64,000 nt of DNA from Amyloporia xantha (GCA_036971615.1 JAYKKR010000002.1:558001-622000), one strand, 5' to 3'; positions 47,501-60,521 are shown, counted from the stretch's first letter. Made by a program: numbers and translations. Notes: a model not told the origin generated them from the letters alone.

Positions 47501-49525
47501 GTTTCGTTGGGCTCTGACAGCTAGTTTAGGACCGACGAAAGATTGAAAAAGAAGCATTTGCTGGAAATCTATTGGGAATCGTGGCCACCAATGCTCTAGA
47601 GCTGGGTGTAGATATTGGCGTCTTGGATGCCGTGATTATGCTTGGATTTCCCATGGGAGGTATTGCGAGCTTTGTGAGTGCTCAACCGTTGCCCTCGCAG
47701 CCTACTCTGACGTATAACTAGCGTCAACAAGCTGGTAGAGCTGGTCGACGAGCTCGAGACGCCTTGGCAGTTTTTGTCGCAGATAATTTCCCTATCGACC
47801 AGCACTACGTGAACAACCCTAGCGAACTCTTTGACAAACCAATGAACGACCTAGTCATTGACCTTGAGAGCAAAGTCATCATGGAAGCCCATCTTCAGTG
47901 TGCAGCTCATGAGATGCCATTAGCCCTCGAAGACGAGAAGTATTTTGGTCTACATATGAGGGAACTCTGCGAGTCGTGCCTCGTAAAGGATAAAGAAGGC
48001 TGGTACGCCACTGTATTCCCTCCTTCAACTACGATGAGTATTAACTTAACTGATGAAAGGTATCATCCTCATCCTAAATTCCTGCCCCTTCCGGCGAAGC
48101 ACATCAGCCTCAGAGGAGGCGAAGAAGAGAAATATGATGTTGTGGATATCACTAGATTAGGGAAGCCGGGTGGTCAGGCTCAAATTCTGGAGGAGGTTGA
48201 AATCTCTAGAGCTCTCTTCGAGATCTATGAAGGCGGAATCGTGGGTCATCATGCTTCTCTTCTCAGCTCCGAGGATCTGGATCTCATAACTGTCGTAGTT
48301 CATACATCAGGGTTTGACTTTCATTGTGAGTCCTTGAGGTGTCCGGTTTGCGTTGAGAAGCTCATACTTATTCATTCATATCAGGTAAAAGAAGTCAGCC
48401 ATGATTCGAAGACTGCTAAGCTTCTCAGATCTGACGTGAACTGGATTACTGAACCACGGTCAGCCAATCCAATACCATTCCCTAATAGACAATACACTCA
48501 CAACGAGTACCTCCCAGTGACTTCACGAATATCGATGCTGCCCAGACTTACCGTATTCGAGAGATTAAAGGTTCTCCTCTCCGAGCTTTCTACGGACGTG
48601 CGTCAGAGTTATCTGTCACATTGGGGAAATTAAACAAGGTTATTTAGGTGTTGAATTGAAAACAGTCGTTTATGGTATGGTGTTGTGATGTCTTGACCGA
48701 ACGGAAGTTGACTTTTTACTCAGGCTATTTCAAGATTAGGTAGGCGATGGGAGTATGATCCGTTCATACTCTGACTTAATGCTTCACAGGAATAAGGCAA
48801 TCATTGACGCCGTTGACCTTGACACCCCTCCTTGGGAACGCGAAAGCACCGGGATGTGGATGGATGTGCCGAAGCCAATTCTTGATCTAATGCGAGACTC
48901 TGGGATCAATCCTGCGGAAGCTATACATGCTGCTGAACACGCCTTTCTGAATCGATACGTGCTGGCGACAGATCTCAGGACGGAGTGCAAAGTTGCAGAG
49001 AAAGAGTATAAAGCCAAAACATCCCAGAGAAAGCGGCCTGCACGGTGAGTCCAGATCAGATCACGGTCTTAGCATTTCATAATGCTCGCCAGTCTCATCT
49101 TCTACGAACCAATGGGCAAGAATGGTGGAGTTGCGGTGAAAGCGTTTGACCATGGTGAGGTGGTTCTGTTGTGTACATTATTGTGATGCTGATGGGTATG
49201 CCAGTCTCTAACATTCTTCAAGACGCGCATGACACTGTCGAGAGCTGTCAATGCGACGAAGGTTGCGCAGCATGTGAGTGGACGAAGCGTCGCGTTTGTG
49301 AGATGCTCATTCTGCATCATAGGTATCGACAGTCCGTCGTGTAAGGAAGGCAATCTGGTATCTTCCAAGACAGGTGCTCTCATCGTCCTCAAGGCAATAC
49401 TTGGGCGCCCCATCGACGTGGATCTCATTCCTGAATATCCTCCAGCTGTCAATAATTTGCACGACACCGTTATCGAAGCTACTGCAGTGCGAGCAGCTGA
49501 GGGCATACAAGTCGAACAAGCTTGA
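44535..49525 (+). CDS. hrq1: HRQ1/RecQ4-type DNA helicase
   Basis: More than twenty short exons can be spliced to one open protein from MDALAAGTSKPKKRK (basic, nuclear-type N-terminus) to VEQA. Markers in order: an N-terminal segment VNWPEYFDS..LFKVFKALNTVLAF; Walker A STSTASGKS (46050); IYPTKALAQDQ; DELHYY box (46698) in place of DEAH; SCSATIGKP (46916); VILFCK; VMAYRGGYSQQDRRKIE; NALELGVDIG (47592); QQAGRAGRRARD (47728); then the C-terminal domain with DLDTPPWERESTGMW and a Cys cluster (CQCDEGCAAC, SPSCKEG). HRQ1 is a 3'-5' helicase used in crosslink repair and telomere upkeep. Exon VFK (44844-44852) is a 9-bp microexon. Ends 54 bp from the end of the convergent SCY1 gene. The upstream ATG at 44409 is less likely, as its leader is not basic or conserved-looking. 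Confidence 0.9.
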
Positions 49526-49579
49526 TGAATTAAACGCGATCGGGTATTAGTCGTGATCATCGATGGCTAGAGATAGAAT

Positions 49580-52500
49580 CTACGCTAAAGGGTCGAAATC
49601 TCCCCAATCATCTTTCGTCAATTGTTTAGTCGTGCCATTGCTTGGCCAGGATGGCTGTGGCGGCCTCGATGGAACCAGAGGACTGCTCATCATAGGTGGC
49701 GAGGCGAAAAGGGGTGGCGTAGACATATTCGTCAGAGGCGGTGTAGACATAGCTGTCAGAGGTGGTGTGGCTGTGAGCGAAATATTGTAATTTGGCGCTT
49801 GGATGTGGCTTTGAGACATTGGGGTCGGTGTAATATGTGGTGTTTGGGGTGCCATGCTAGATGTAGATAGAGAAGTTGTCGATTGCATTGAGATTGAGGG
49901 TGGATTTACTGCCGGCGTAAAGGAAGAAGCATTGAAGGAGGTTGATGGTATTGGTGTCGCGCCTAGGCCACGAGTAGATCGATTGAGATTTCCCTTCGAG
50001 GAGTTTGTACGAATAGTGTTCATTCTCGGAGAAGACGGCAATGACTGTGTTTGTGTTTGCAGCGGAGGGGGAGGCGGGGAAATGGCTGGACTCTGCATCG
50101 TAGGCGTCTGTATATAACCTCAGTTGAGAGACTCCTTCAGATACTACAATACGTACCGTGGCTTCAGTCGTGAAGATGCTGCCCCACACGTCGTCTTCCC
50201 AATTCTTCGAACTGTCGATTACAGTATCCGCTTTGACTGTCGCACCTACGCTTCCGTTGGTCACAAGGCTCTCGAAGTCAACCGCAACGGCAGTGTTAGG
50301 TCCGCCTGATGTACCATTCACTGCACCGGCGGAGCGATCTTCTATCCTCTGAGAGTCCCGAAGATATTGGTCGTGCTCTCGCTCCACGCGGTCACCCAAC
50401 TTGCGGATGACCTCCATGAAGCGCTTGAATTGCGAGACAGTGAGCACTGCGACGAACACGTGGATTAGCCAAACGGACATTCGAGTTAAATAAAGTCCGA
50501 AACGTACGAGGACCCATAGACATAGCCCATAGTTGCGGAAGAACCAAGGTAGCGACGGCTTCGCGATCCACCTTCATGCCCGTCGCTTCCTGAACAGCTA
50601 AAGTTGCCATCTGCGAAATTCATCTCAATACCGAACAAGTGGCAATAATTGAAAGATCCTTACCGTCACTGCCGGTTCTTTGGTTCTAATCTTTGAAAGT
50701 AGAGGAACGAGCTTCTGGGTCAAGCTTGTCTGCGGTGAAGTCAGCGACAGCTCGCGATTGATCGCTTTATGTTATGAAACCCACCTGATCCAGTGTCTTC
50801 ACCATGGCCAAGAAGGTGACCAAAGTGGCTACTTTCACGGACAGTATACGTGTTTTCGTGAAGACAAGCTGTGTCAACGCAAGATCAGTACAATTCTTAT
50901 AGGTTGGCTTTGACGGGCGTACAGCAACACGGGGGAACAGTACTCCCTGTACCTCCGCATAGTCGATAGTCTCACAGAGGTCTGGCACGACCTTGAGGGC
51001 ACGCTCTTGTACCTATCAAGGTGTGAGTCATATTCGAAAGAGGTAGCATGTCTACTTACAATCGCGTGCTCTGACTCTAGTGCATTGTAGACCAGAGGCA
51101 GGACATCTGCAGATGCCTATAGTCAGCTATTCCACAGGTATACTACAGGAAGTCACAGGCGTACGTTCGCGGAAGACAGGCTTCTCTGTCTTATCCTGCA
51201 GCATCTGTAGATTGTCCAGAAGTGTGAGCATGTTCTGCGGCGGCTCCTTGATGATGAAAAGTGGCTTGAGGCTCGGGAGAACAAGCGTTGCGAATTGACT
51301 TGAGGACAGGATCTGAGAGATCACGAATATATTTGGCAGGATATACGGTAATAGTTGAGTGTCCTTCATCTGTCGACATCCACGCGCGCGTCAGTCACTG
51401 AACGGCAAATATAGCTAGACCAGACGAGGAATACCAACGCACCTCCTCAACCAAGGAAGGCAAAATTTTGCGTATCCGCAGCCCCTCGGAGAATTTGCCA
51501 AGCACATTGGTTAGCCCCTTCATGAACGAGATCTTCTCCTCGCGCGACTTGGCCGCGAAGTTGGAGCGGTCGAGGAAGTTGAGCGTCGAGATCGGGAGCG
51601 AGGAGAAGAAGGGATGTGAGGGGAGCGCACCGGGCGAGGGGCGCTCGTGCGTGTGTCGTGTGATCAGCGTGTTCAAGAGGACTGGCGGGGCGATCAGCGT
51701 TCCAGCGTGATCTTATAGCGTCCGCGCATGCTTACCTCGTAAATCGGGATCAAGACGCTCCATGCCCGTTAGCGGCTTCCCCGCGTTCTCCCGCAGCGCA
51801 CTGAGGCTGCCATGTGTCTTGAACGGCGGGTTACCCTTGCAATGTACCGCATACATGAGGCAGCCGAGTGAGTACATGTCAGACGCAGGGTCCAACACCT
51901 CGTCCAATGCGTACTCCGGCGCTGCAAGAATGTTCTGCTCAAGATGACCTCTCAATACAGATATGTGGATGACGTACCCATGTAGTCAAAGGAACGCTGC
52001 GTATAGGGTGAGACGCGCCCGTCGAAGGTGGGGAATTCCCAGCGTGTCGGTCCGCCACCCGGCGCAGAAAGCGCGATAGTCAAACCAAGACCGGAGATCT
52101 TCCAATCGCCCTAGCATTGGCAGAAGTAAGTCATGTAGTGCGCAACGAAAATTGACTGCGGCCGCACTCACAGAGCTATTAATCAAGATGCTTTCGGGCG
52201 TGAGATTCGTGTGGATCGTGCGCGCAGATGTGTGCAAAAACGAAAGGCCTTTGCATATCTGTAGAATGCCCTTTTGAATCTAACAACCACGCAACATTAT
52301 ATCAGCGTGCGTAGAGATAGGACTGTATCTCATGCTAAGTACCGACTTCGACTTCGTCCAGCTCAACGAGCGGCGTGTACTGGAAGGAGCCAGGGATGGA
52401 GAGGTGTAGAGAGGAGAGCACGGGTTCGGTCGCAAATATGAGTTCGTTTCGCGTCTCTTCAAGAGGCTCTACCATCTCTGGGTCGTGCGTGCTGATATTA

Positions 52501-52927
52501 GAGAATAAGCGTATGTAGACCGCGTCGTGGCTTACCCAGAATACAAGGATGTCGCAGTCGTCCCAGCGCAGAAGCCTGAACAGAACATAAAATTGCCGGT
52601 CCATATTCCCACTGCATGTAGCCATACCTCGGCTTTCAAGACCTCAATGGTCCTCTCTTTTGACGCAGGACCCATTCGCTCCATCTCTTGGCTTCGCTTG
52701 TCTGCACTCCATACTGACACGCGCTTGTGGGTGACCTTGTGCGTAGCAGACTGGACACGCCAAGGGCCGACGTTAAATGGTGGTGCATGTGCAGTTGCTG
52801 GGAGAGCAGCAGCGGATGCATTTGGAGGCCCTGGCGTAGACGTCCTGCTCCCGGTCGAGGAGCCTCCGATGTTGTAGGATTGAGAGATGTTCGTGCGCGC
52901 AAACAACGCGGATGCTGCAGCGAACAT
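49580..52927 (-). CDS. SCY1-like (SCYL2-type) pseudokinase
   Basis: The gene starts MFAAASALFARTNIS (52927) and ends DDWGDFDPLA. Spliced parts in order: a kinase-like domain beginning PPFNVGPWRVQSATHKVT, with EPLEETRNELIFATE and the degenerate catalytic loop HTNLTPESILIN (no HRD, so no catalytic Asp), then PEYALDE and SDMYSLGCLMYAVHCKGNPP; HEAT-type repeats (FMKGLTNVLGKFSEGL, LLPYILPNIFVIS, LVLPSLKPLFIIKE, VPDLCETIDYAEVQG, LVTFLAMVKTLDQ, ATLVLPQLWAMSMGP, QFKRFMEVIRKLGDRVE); and a Ser/Thr/Pro-rich tail. SCY1 proteins act in clathrin/COPI membrane traffic. An 8-residue repeat (TPPLTxMS, three units) lies in the tail. Its 5' flank holds the short hAT-like element, 115 bp before the ATG. Confidence 0.88.
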
Positions 52928-53041
52928 AGCCGACTCTCTACTCCTGTGATAGCACTGCCCCAGCAAAGAGCAAAGAGTGAAGTAAGCGGCAGTCAAGGGT
53001 ACAGTAGCTAGTGATCAAAGCCAACGATCGCGCGGTCCCTG

Positions 53042-53539
53042 AGGACCCCGGCGAATCCCCCAAGAGCCTCGATCCCAAATCGTCTTTCGTTCGGACCTCA
53101 CCCGACGCCCAATTCGGACTTTGGGCACATAACCTTGCGGCAAAAGGCCTAATTTCGGCCCCAAATGGGATCGAACCTCTTAAAATCGCTAAAGCCTCGC
53201 AAAAAAGGCCGATCTGCTCATCGGGCGGTGCTGGAATTGTTCGGCGCTGTCTGCACGCCATCTGGATCACGGAAGAGCATTCGGCAGGGGACCGAAGAGG
53301 CGTCTGAGGAGATGCCTGTCGGCTCGACCGGCCTGTCCAATTCCGCGCCAGGACTGGCCGGATTTCGGCCCTGATAGGATTGGACATGCGGGCTGAGGGG
53401 TACATTTCGGACCGTTATGGCACCGAACATTTCGACTTACGCCCCCCAAATTCGGCCTTTTGGATCGAACATTTTCGAAATTTTGGCCGATTTTCGGACC
53501 AAATGGGATCGAGGCTCTTGGGGGATTCGCCGGGGTCCT
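53042..53539. mobile_element. hAT-like non-autonomous element, short copy
   Basis: A 498 bp element with perfect 36-bp inverted ends (AGGACCCCGGCGAATCCCCC onward) and a perfect 8-bp duplication GGTCCCTG (53034-53041 and 53540-53547). Ends and the TTTCGGACC-type subterminal motifs match the 1,102 bp copy at 41003, but the central part differs. The perfect ends suggest it is the younger insertion. It sits between the SCY1 start and the next gene block, within likely promoter or 5'UTR sequence of SCY1. Confidence 0.88.
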
Positions 53540-53549
53540 GGTCCCTGCC

Positions 53550-54251
53550 GCAGAGACGCATGCCGCACAATTTGCCCTCCCTCCTTCTATCATCTCCTTA
53601 CTACCATATTCTTATTTGTGTGATTTCGGACTCTCATTTGCTTGCTTTGGTGACGATAGCAGCACACTGCAAGCTGCATTATGGCATAGCCAGTTTGTGA
53701 TCTACGACATCGTGCACGTGCGCCGTGTGTTGCACTTCATTTGGTAAATGAAGTAAGTAGCTTTCCATTCTCAAGCTCTCCTGGTTACTTCCCGTAGTAT
53801 CAGAAGCCTCCCCGTGTGTGTTGTTGGTTCATGTGCTGCATCGCAGCAGATCTGTTTTTGTTCGATTACCTATGGTATATGCGGGCGCATCTAGTACGAC
53901 GCGGTCCCTAGCCACAAAAGTACGGATCTCGCAGTCTAATAGCAGACGGACAGGTGCTAACAAGTTGTCTCATATTCACGGTGAGCTCCGGGGCCCACAT
54001 TCAGCTGTTTTCACTATCATGTACTTTTCTTGTCGGTCTTTCGCAAGTGAAGTGCAGGCCTCAAGTTATCCTTGAATTGTTATCCCGGTTCCGAACCAGA
54101 TCCCGCATTTAAATATTCAAGGTAAAGACCCACAGAGCCGCTTTACATGAACCCTCTATCTCCTGAAAATCACACCGGTAGAGTCGTCTATGTTATTCAG
54201 CTATCTGATGCATAGTATCCAAGATGCCACTCAGTGGGATTGGTGACTTTC
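53550..54251. other. No gene recognised
   Basis: Short frames only between the hAT-like element and locus E. Confidence 0.35.
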
Positions 54252-55006
54252 TCAAAAGTTACCGCCCACCACTGCGAAGATGGGTTGAATGCTCCCCTTA
54301 GAGACATGCACGACTCCCGTCAAGAGCAAGGTGTTCATGTTCACAGTGGCGGAATTGAGCTGCCACTTCAAGTCCTTTCCGGTCGTATGGGCATTGTCCT
54401 AGGATCCAGAGTAAGTGCATGAACGACATGGCACGCAAGAACGTACGCATCCACTCACAGCAATGAAACGCTGCATCTCCTTTGCGACCATATATGCCAG
54501 CCCGGCTAAACTCGTAGGCTTCCCCTTCTTCACACTGTTGATGTTGATTTGTCGGAAGTAATCACTGTATCCCGGCCACTATTGATGCAAATGTGATTTT
54601 TACTGACGACGTGTACGTGTGCATGTCGTGCACTGACTCACATTAATTCTTATCGAGGGTTTGGCACCGACTGGTTGTCGAAACGCGGGGGTGTCCTTAT
54701 CTTCCAGACCAGTGAAGTCTTCGCTGAATGCCTTTGCCAAGGGGATGCCGCAGCATCCATCCACGACAAAATTGACAGGAGGTTGTGGAGAGAATGAAAT
54801 GTCGTTCCCCACATAGGGTTTCTGTGGTACTGGTACAAGGGTCTGTTTTGCCGCTGGGCCATCATCCTGCTAACGAATCGCTCAGCACGGAGACACGGTT
54901 ACCACAAAGATAGATGGCGTACGGGACCAAGGGCACGAGCGAGCTCTGAATGATTCGACAGTCTGGCAGTTATATTCTCCCAGTCGGGCATAGGTCCATG
55001 GTGCAT
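54252..55006 (-). CDS. Unknown-function family, locus E (intact)
   Basis: Exons 55006-54923, 54866-54642, 54578-54459 and 54398-54252, all phase 0, give 191 aa. The start is MHHGPMPDWENITARL. Exon 2 carries VPQKPYVGND, FVVDGCCGIPLAKAF, FTGLEDKDTPAF and PSIRIN. Exon 3 (120 bp) carries the core in its fullest form, WPGYSDYFRQIN, then KPTSLAGLAYMVAKEMQRFI. Exon 4 carries MNTLLLTGVVHVSKGS. A CATAAA box lies about 110 bp before the ATG. This copy has the sequence closest to the family core as I recall it in other agaricomycetes. Function unknown. Confidence 0.78.
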
Positions 55007-55679
55007 TGCGAGACTGTAAGTACTGTCAGGCTGCTTCTCCATAGCGTGCCAGAGGACAAATGTGCGGCGTCATACAAAAGGACAGAGCGCGTTGACGGGA
55101 ACGCAAGCTGAAGGGCTTTATGAGGGCCCAGCCTCTGGCCAGAGACCAGCCCGACAGCAAAAACAGAAGCGGAATATCGACAAATCCTGAGACATCCTCC
55201 TATCCAGATGGGCAACCAGGTCAGTTATGCAGGGCTGCGAATATCATGATGAGCAGAATATTTACCTTGAAGCATTCTTGCAGGACACGTGGGAACATTG
55301 GATATTGGATAATCGAGGATTGCGAGATGCGATCGAGTAATGAAAGAAGGAGAAGCACGCGTCTGAACATGCCATTGTGAGCCACTACAACTCATGAAAA
55401 GGAACGCTGCGACGCTGCGGGCATTTCGGGCATTTCGGGCAGCACTTTGCTTATTCGCGCCGATCAATTCGCGCCTACAGTATCAATTCTCGCATATCAA
55501 CGTCTCCAGCACGAGTCATTCATCCGTCGTAACATTACCGTCCTTGATCATCTCTGGCAGGGGGCATACAATCATGGAAAAGGGGAAAAGAGGGACCTGG
55601 AAGAGTGTAAAGCTTCGCCTGGTAGTATTTACGTGTTCGTCAAGAGCGGTGCGACCGTTCGCCAGTGCACCACAGTATC

Positions 55680-56065
55680 CGTTAATCCTGTACAAACCCA
55701 AATAAATCAGCATTTTTAGGTGTCTCCAATACACGATGTCGAATGCACGAGTTCAGCATCAAGGGTAGTGACCCACGAGAAGCACAACAGACGAGCGAGG
55801 TCTTGATATCGCAGGGACCGTACATCACCATAACACCGCCGCTGCTTTCATGACCTGTGCAAACCAGAAAGGGTCTCGACAATTTCACATTTAGGGCGCA
55901 CATCGCACGACGCAAACAGGAGTGACTTACGAGAAGCACCAAGAACGATAATTTGATATGCAAAGATAAACGCATAGGCATGAAGCAGCCTCCGCCAGAT
56001 ATCCTGAAGTTGGTGTAAGATCGGTCATGAAGGCCGCGAGGACAGACGGAGAAAATGGCCTCCAA
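55680..56065 (-). pseudogene. Block M relic 4
   Basis: The - strand holds GGGCFMPMRLSLHIKL and LSFLVLL ending at a GTAAGTC donor (near 55930), then, after a further intron-like stretch, TDTVVHWRTVAPLL near 55670. These correspond to MPILKISTS and IVDTVAVLHLHTIAQ in relic 3. Frames are broken. It lies about 700 bp upstream of locus E. Confidence 0.4.
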
Positions 56066-56069
56066 TGCT

Positions 56070-57875
56070 GGCTAAGTGGATACACCAGGAGACGCAGGTG
56101 CGTGGGAGGAAAGATGGGGCGACGATATTAGGACGGCCGGCGCTGCAAAGTAGGTTCAGACACACGTCGCCTGACTCATCCAACAGTGCACGCGTCCACA
56201 TCATCACCAAACCTCGAGATTCTTCATATAGCTATATGATGTCGAGATATAAGGCAAAATCAATAGAACATGTACGAAAATTATAACCACCCATATATTG
56301 AATTATATGGCTGAGAGCGATTGCCAACAGGTCCAAAAGGTGAAATTCTTCTGCTTGTTATATGCTGTTATGAGATGTCGAAAAATTATGGTCACTGTAA
56401 ACATAGATCTGTTCTGGATTTATTCTGGACCCAATAATAAGCGAGCGACGGATGATCCAGACGGACTGGTGCGCTGTAATTCCGCATCGTTTGTGTGCAA
56501 TTTGCAAACTCAGGGACCAGAGATTATCAATTTTGTATATTCCTAGATTCAATTATCTACAAGAATACTACCTCACTATTCTACGTTCGTTGTCCGTAGT
56601 CTCCGTTGCTGACCATATACTATAAATAGACAACAGCAATACTAATTGAGCATTATCCAGTATATCATCCATCATCCGGCCGCGCATGATGCCCAGTTGA
56701 GGGCTGGATTATTCTAGTATGTCTAGACAGAAGTCAAATATATCATTTGATAGTAATACCGTTGCGATGAAAGAGCAGATTAGTACTTCAGCGACTGCAA
56801 GTCAGATTGACTCAAGGCGGATCTATCAAAAATGTGGTCAGCATGTGTGCTGATCAACTCATAATAGACCTAGAGGTCCCCACCACGTTGATCTGTACTA
56901 CAGTAGTCCTGAGTATTGACGAAGTTCGCTAGCAGTCAGTACAAAGGTTAGATACCTGAACTACTTTGGACTTACCAGTGCCATAAGGTACTTGCAGCTG
57001 TGATTGTTAGGGACGAGAACGGGCTCGGACACTTACCGGTCTTCGAGTCGGAGGAACTCCTACTGCTAGTAGTAGGACTCAGGGCGCGAGCTCAGGCGGC
57101 CACGCGCGGGTACCCTCGAGATGACCTCCGTATTTATGTGATAGTCAAGACTCTGGCCGGTCCAGCATAAGCACAAAATCGCCTAGATTGCAGCTGGGCA
57201 CGGCTTAATTTCACAATAGACCAGGCTTTGCATTCTGGCACGGTCTCAGCAAAACGAGACCATGAATCGAGAGTCATTGAATTTTCAATTTAGTGGTGTG
57301 AATATTGGCGCTTATCTTTCGACAACGAGGATCCGGTCAAAATTTATATTTTTGTCTTTATAAATTTCACCCATAAATTCGACCAGACATCTAGTGTGCA
57401 TACAAAATAGTTTAGTTGGCAATGGTGCTATATTCTATTCTAACAGATTATAATAGCTTACAACCGGTAGATTATACGTGAGTGTTTTCAAATTTCTGAC
57501 GATATGTTTGCACAAGTATATCTCGTAAATCATTTATTTTTGAATTATATGGCTTTACATTTGGAGTAACGTACAGATTAGTTGCCAACTGGTGTAACGC
57601 GTTATAACGCTGCTCGCAGTTTGGTGATGATGCTCCTGTTCTTTACCCTCAGAGGTGCAATTTGATAACCCATTGCTCAATCAAAAGCTTTCTGTCAGTT
57701 TGCACAGGGGAAAGAGAGAAATCGGCGTCGCACTAGCGAATATATCCAAGTTACCCGTCGTGATGGCTCATACGAGGCCTGAGGACAACAATACGGTGGC
57801 AATATTATCGTAAGTCTGCCTATTGGTTGACTGCATACACTACGCTCTATGTTCGAGTTGCTCTCCGGTAACTGA
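56070..57875. other. AT-rich stretch with no gene
   Basis: From 56560 to 57875 there is no open frame of 60 codons in any frame, and AT-rich runs are common (57280-57560). No LTR, TIR or gene homology could be seen. It may be an old transposon remnant. Confidence 0.4.
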
Positions 57876-57879
57876 CATT

Positions 57880-58450
57880 GAGCAACGGCCGCTCAGGCTG
57901 GGCAAAGAGGAAGGTGAGCATAACCATAAACGGCTCAATCAGACACAATACTAAAGGATTGATCAGGTGCACCCGTCAATTGAACCTGTTTCTGTGCGCC
58001 ATCGGGGTCAGCCATCGCTATGAAGAACTGCTGGTGATCGAAATTGGAGACCATTCAGATCGGTCAGCAGAGCCTGACGAAGACCTATCTCAATAGGTGC
58101 GTCAACATCTCTGTATGGTCACATGAAAAACCTAGACGTTTATCGCTTTCATATAAGACGATGCATCGTGGTAGACCTCCAAATGAGATTCAATGAATCA
58201 TTGCGGTTCGCGTTCTCTCGGTTGTGAGGAGTCGAGACAATATTTGTGTTGAGACGTTTTTGCTGGAACCAAAGGTCAAAATCATTAGGTTAACAGCGCA
58301 CAACAAACTAAAGGTGGTAGAGATTAAGATATACTGGAGAAAACAGGTGTGACGTACCAGAGCGATGCTCATCCGCGGAGCGAGCATTGCAGTACCAAAG
58401 AGGCGTTGAGATCGCAAGAATAGGCCATCGTTGCGCACTACAAGCAAATG
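57880..58450 (-). pseudogene. Block M relic 5
   Basis: The - strand holds EPFMVMLTFLFAQ near 57920, like MPFMVMLTLLPVK of relic 1, and PILAISTP near 58420 followed by a GTACGTC donor, like MPILKISTS of relic 3. The order of the pieces relative to relic 1 is not the same, so a rearrangement or two partial copies are possible. Confidence 0.35.
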
Positions 58451-58689
58451 TTACGCTTGTAACGCATTGCTCGTTGGGAAAATACAAGGCAGCGTCAAAC
58501 GGGAAGATGTAAGCAGTACATCGACCATCCTGTCCTAGGGTACCCTGCTGCTAAGATGACGGAGACAGAGTCCCTACACTCCCTGAGATCATGCTTGACT
58601 AGATCGAAGCAAGGGATGGACAGTTAACGCAGTGTATGTCGAAAACTGTTCTCAGAATGATAAGGTCAATATGGAACCGGTATTTCCTC

Positions 58690-59110
58690 GTTCAACAAGT
58701 ATTGCGAATACTTTGCTCATTCGATTCGAAATGCTTCACTGCAGGAGCTGACGCGTGAAGTTTTCGTCGAGTCTGGAGCAAGTAGTGTAGCAACACGATG
58801 TTAGAAAAGCTTCCCAACACTGCGTATCAACGCCAGGCCGGAGCACCAGACTTCCAGCGATGCACGATGATTAAGGCAGGAATTGAGGAGTAGCCTGACG
58901 ACGTAAGTACATGTATGGAGCCTCGGAGCGTGGCCGAACGATCTGTCGGGTTCTGCCGCCGGTCAACAGGAATCAACGTCAACCTCGATCGTCCATCACA
59001 TCCACTGGCAGATTGCCGGCGACATGCTCCTCACTGCTCTCTACCTGGATTCTCATTCTCCTGCTGACCGTCTCGCTATGTTTTCCGTTCGATTATACTG
59101 GAATATTTAA
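58690..59110. repeat. Block X, partial copy 3
   Basis: About 420 bp matching the middle of block X (for example CAGGAGCTGACGCGTG against CAGGAACTGACGCATG in copy 1), more diverged than the other two. A + strand hydrophobic frame follows (58911-59342, LLSTWILILLLTVSLCF), of unknown meaning. Confidence 0.5.
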
Positions 59111-59589
59111 CTCTCTATCTATTCCTTGTATGTCACACGGCCACTGGTCTTCTTTGAGCTTGGACACCTTCTCCATTCTCGTCGATGTCTACCTTGCATT
59201 AACTCTTATACTGCTTTCCAAATTTTTGAAAGCTCGAGCAGTGAAACACTGTGTCCTTGTCAGCGCATCGCATCGTCCCTCCAGAATTCATGAGCTGGCT
59301 GCCGACTCTGAGACTGTCGTCGTTGGATCATACAAGGCATGACATCAAACGTTAACATTGGGAATCTAATTTTGGCGTCCAAGTTCATCACCCAGCTGCA
59401 TGGGTTACCTGGATCCATGTCACACAGCTCATTCGTAGGGCGGCTTGCAGCGACAGATGTTTCATCGTCACTGGTACATCTCACTTTGACCATGGCCGTG
59501 GGCCATAACCGGAATATTAGTTCTGAAGAACGAAACTCGAGTATGTCCATATCGATCCATGAAATGCGGATCATTGCTTTCCCTTAGCA

Positions 59590-59960
59590 GTACACCGTTT
59601 GAAGCCCCCCGCTTATCCGATGCCGAGGAAGACACAGACTATGGCCGGGTGATCCACTGCCTCTCGCAGATCACATCTCGTGCCATTCAGAAAGTCGATA
59701 TTTTGCTGGCTTATAACATCTCCCCAAATAAATGCCGCTCTGAAAAGGACCTACGCGGACTGCCGCGCCAGCATTGATGAAGTCTTGTACGCCCTTTTTG
59801 ACGATGCCGCCTGGCAAGATCGGGTGCTGGGGCTGTGATCATAAAACGTGTCTCGGATGCCTCGCTTGCATGAACAAGGAAAGCTGCAGTGCGTTGTCTA
59901 TTTTTATGCGATTGCTTTTGTAAATTTATGTGCTGCGTGTGATCTCTGCCAGTGTGGCTT
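59590..59960 (+). pseudogene. F-box-like gene relic, copy 5 (fragment)
   Basis: Only pieces of the second exon remain: EDTDYGRVIHCLSQITS near 59630 (compare ESTDYEWVLWCFSRITS in copy 3) and RMPRLHEQGKLQCVVYF near 59860. The part between is frameshifted. No F-box end is left. Confidence 0.6.
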
Positions 59961-60521
59961 TTAGCAATGAGTGAATGGTGAGTACTCCTGCACGATATCT
60001 TTCGCCGATCCAAAATATCGATCATATGTGAATGTTTCTTGTGTGCATGACCTGCGACAGGAATATATCTTACTCTCTTCTCATGTTTCCTTGGGATCTG
60101 CCCGTGTCAGCATCTTCAGGTAGACCAAAATCAATAATCGAGACAGTATCGACCTGTCGTAGGACCTCCCATCCCTGCTTTGCATCCCCCTTGTGCTACT
60201 AATCTCTATTCATTCCAACTTTCGACGTATCAAACATGGTGGCTATGGTCTGCATATCGGCCGGCATCTCGACAGGAACATGCTGTCCTTGGGTGATCAA
60301 GACTCGAGGCTGTGTGCAAAAAGGAATGGCGGTGCAGTCCCTCGAACACCGAAAAACTAGTTGGTAATCACTGGCTCACCTTCGCTCTGACAGTCATGCG
60401 TAGAACTCCGGGTACTGGTTGCGTCAGACTGCCAATTCTGATAAGCATGAATAATAGGAATGGTCGTGATAAATAGTTGTGATAAATAGTAAGTTTTGGA
60501 CTCATAAGTACAGGATAACTA

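Noticed and set aside
56700..57120. LTR retrotransposon remnant
   Set aside because: No paired long repeat, primer site or coding trace found.
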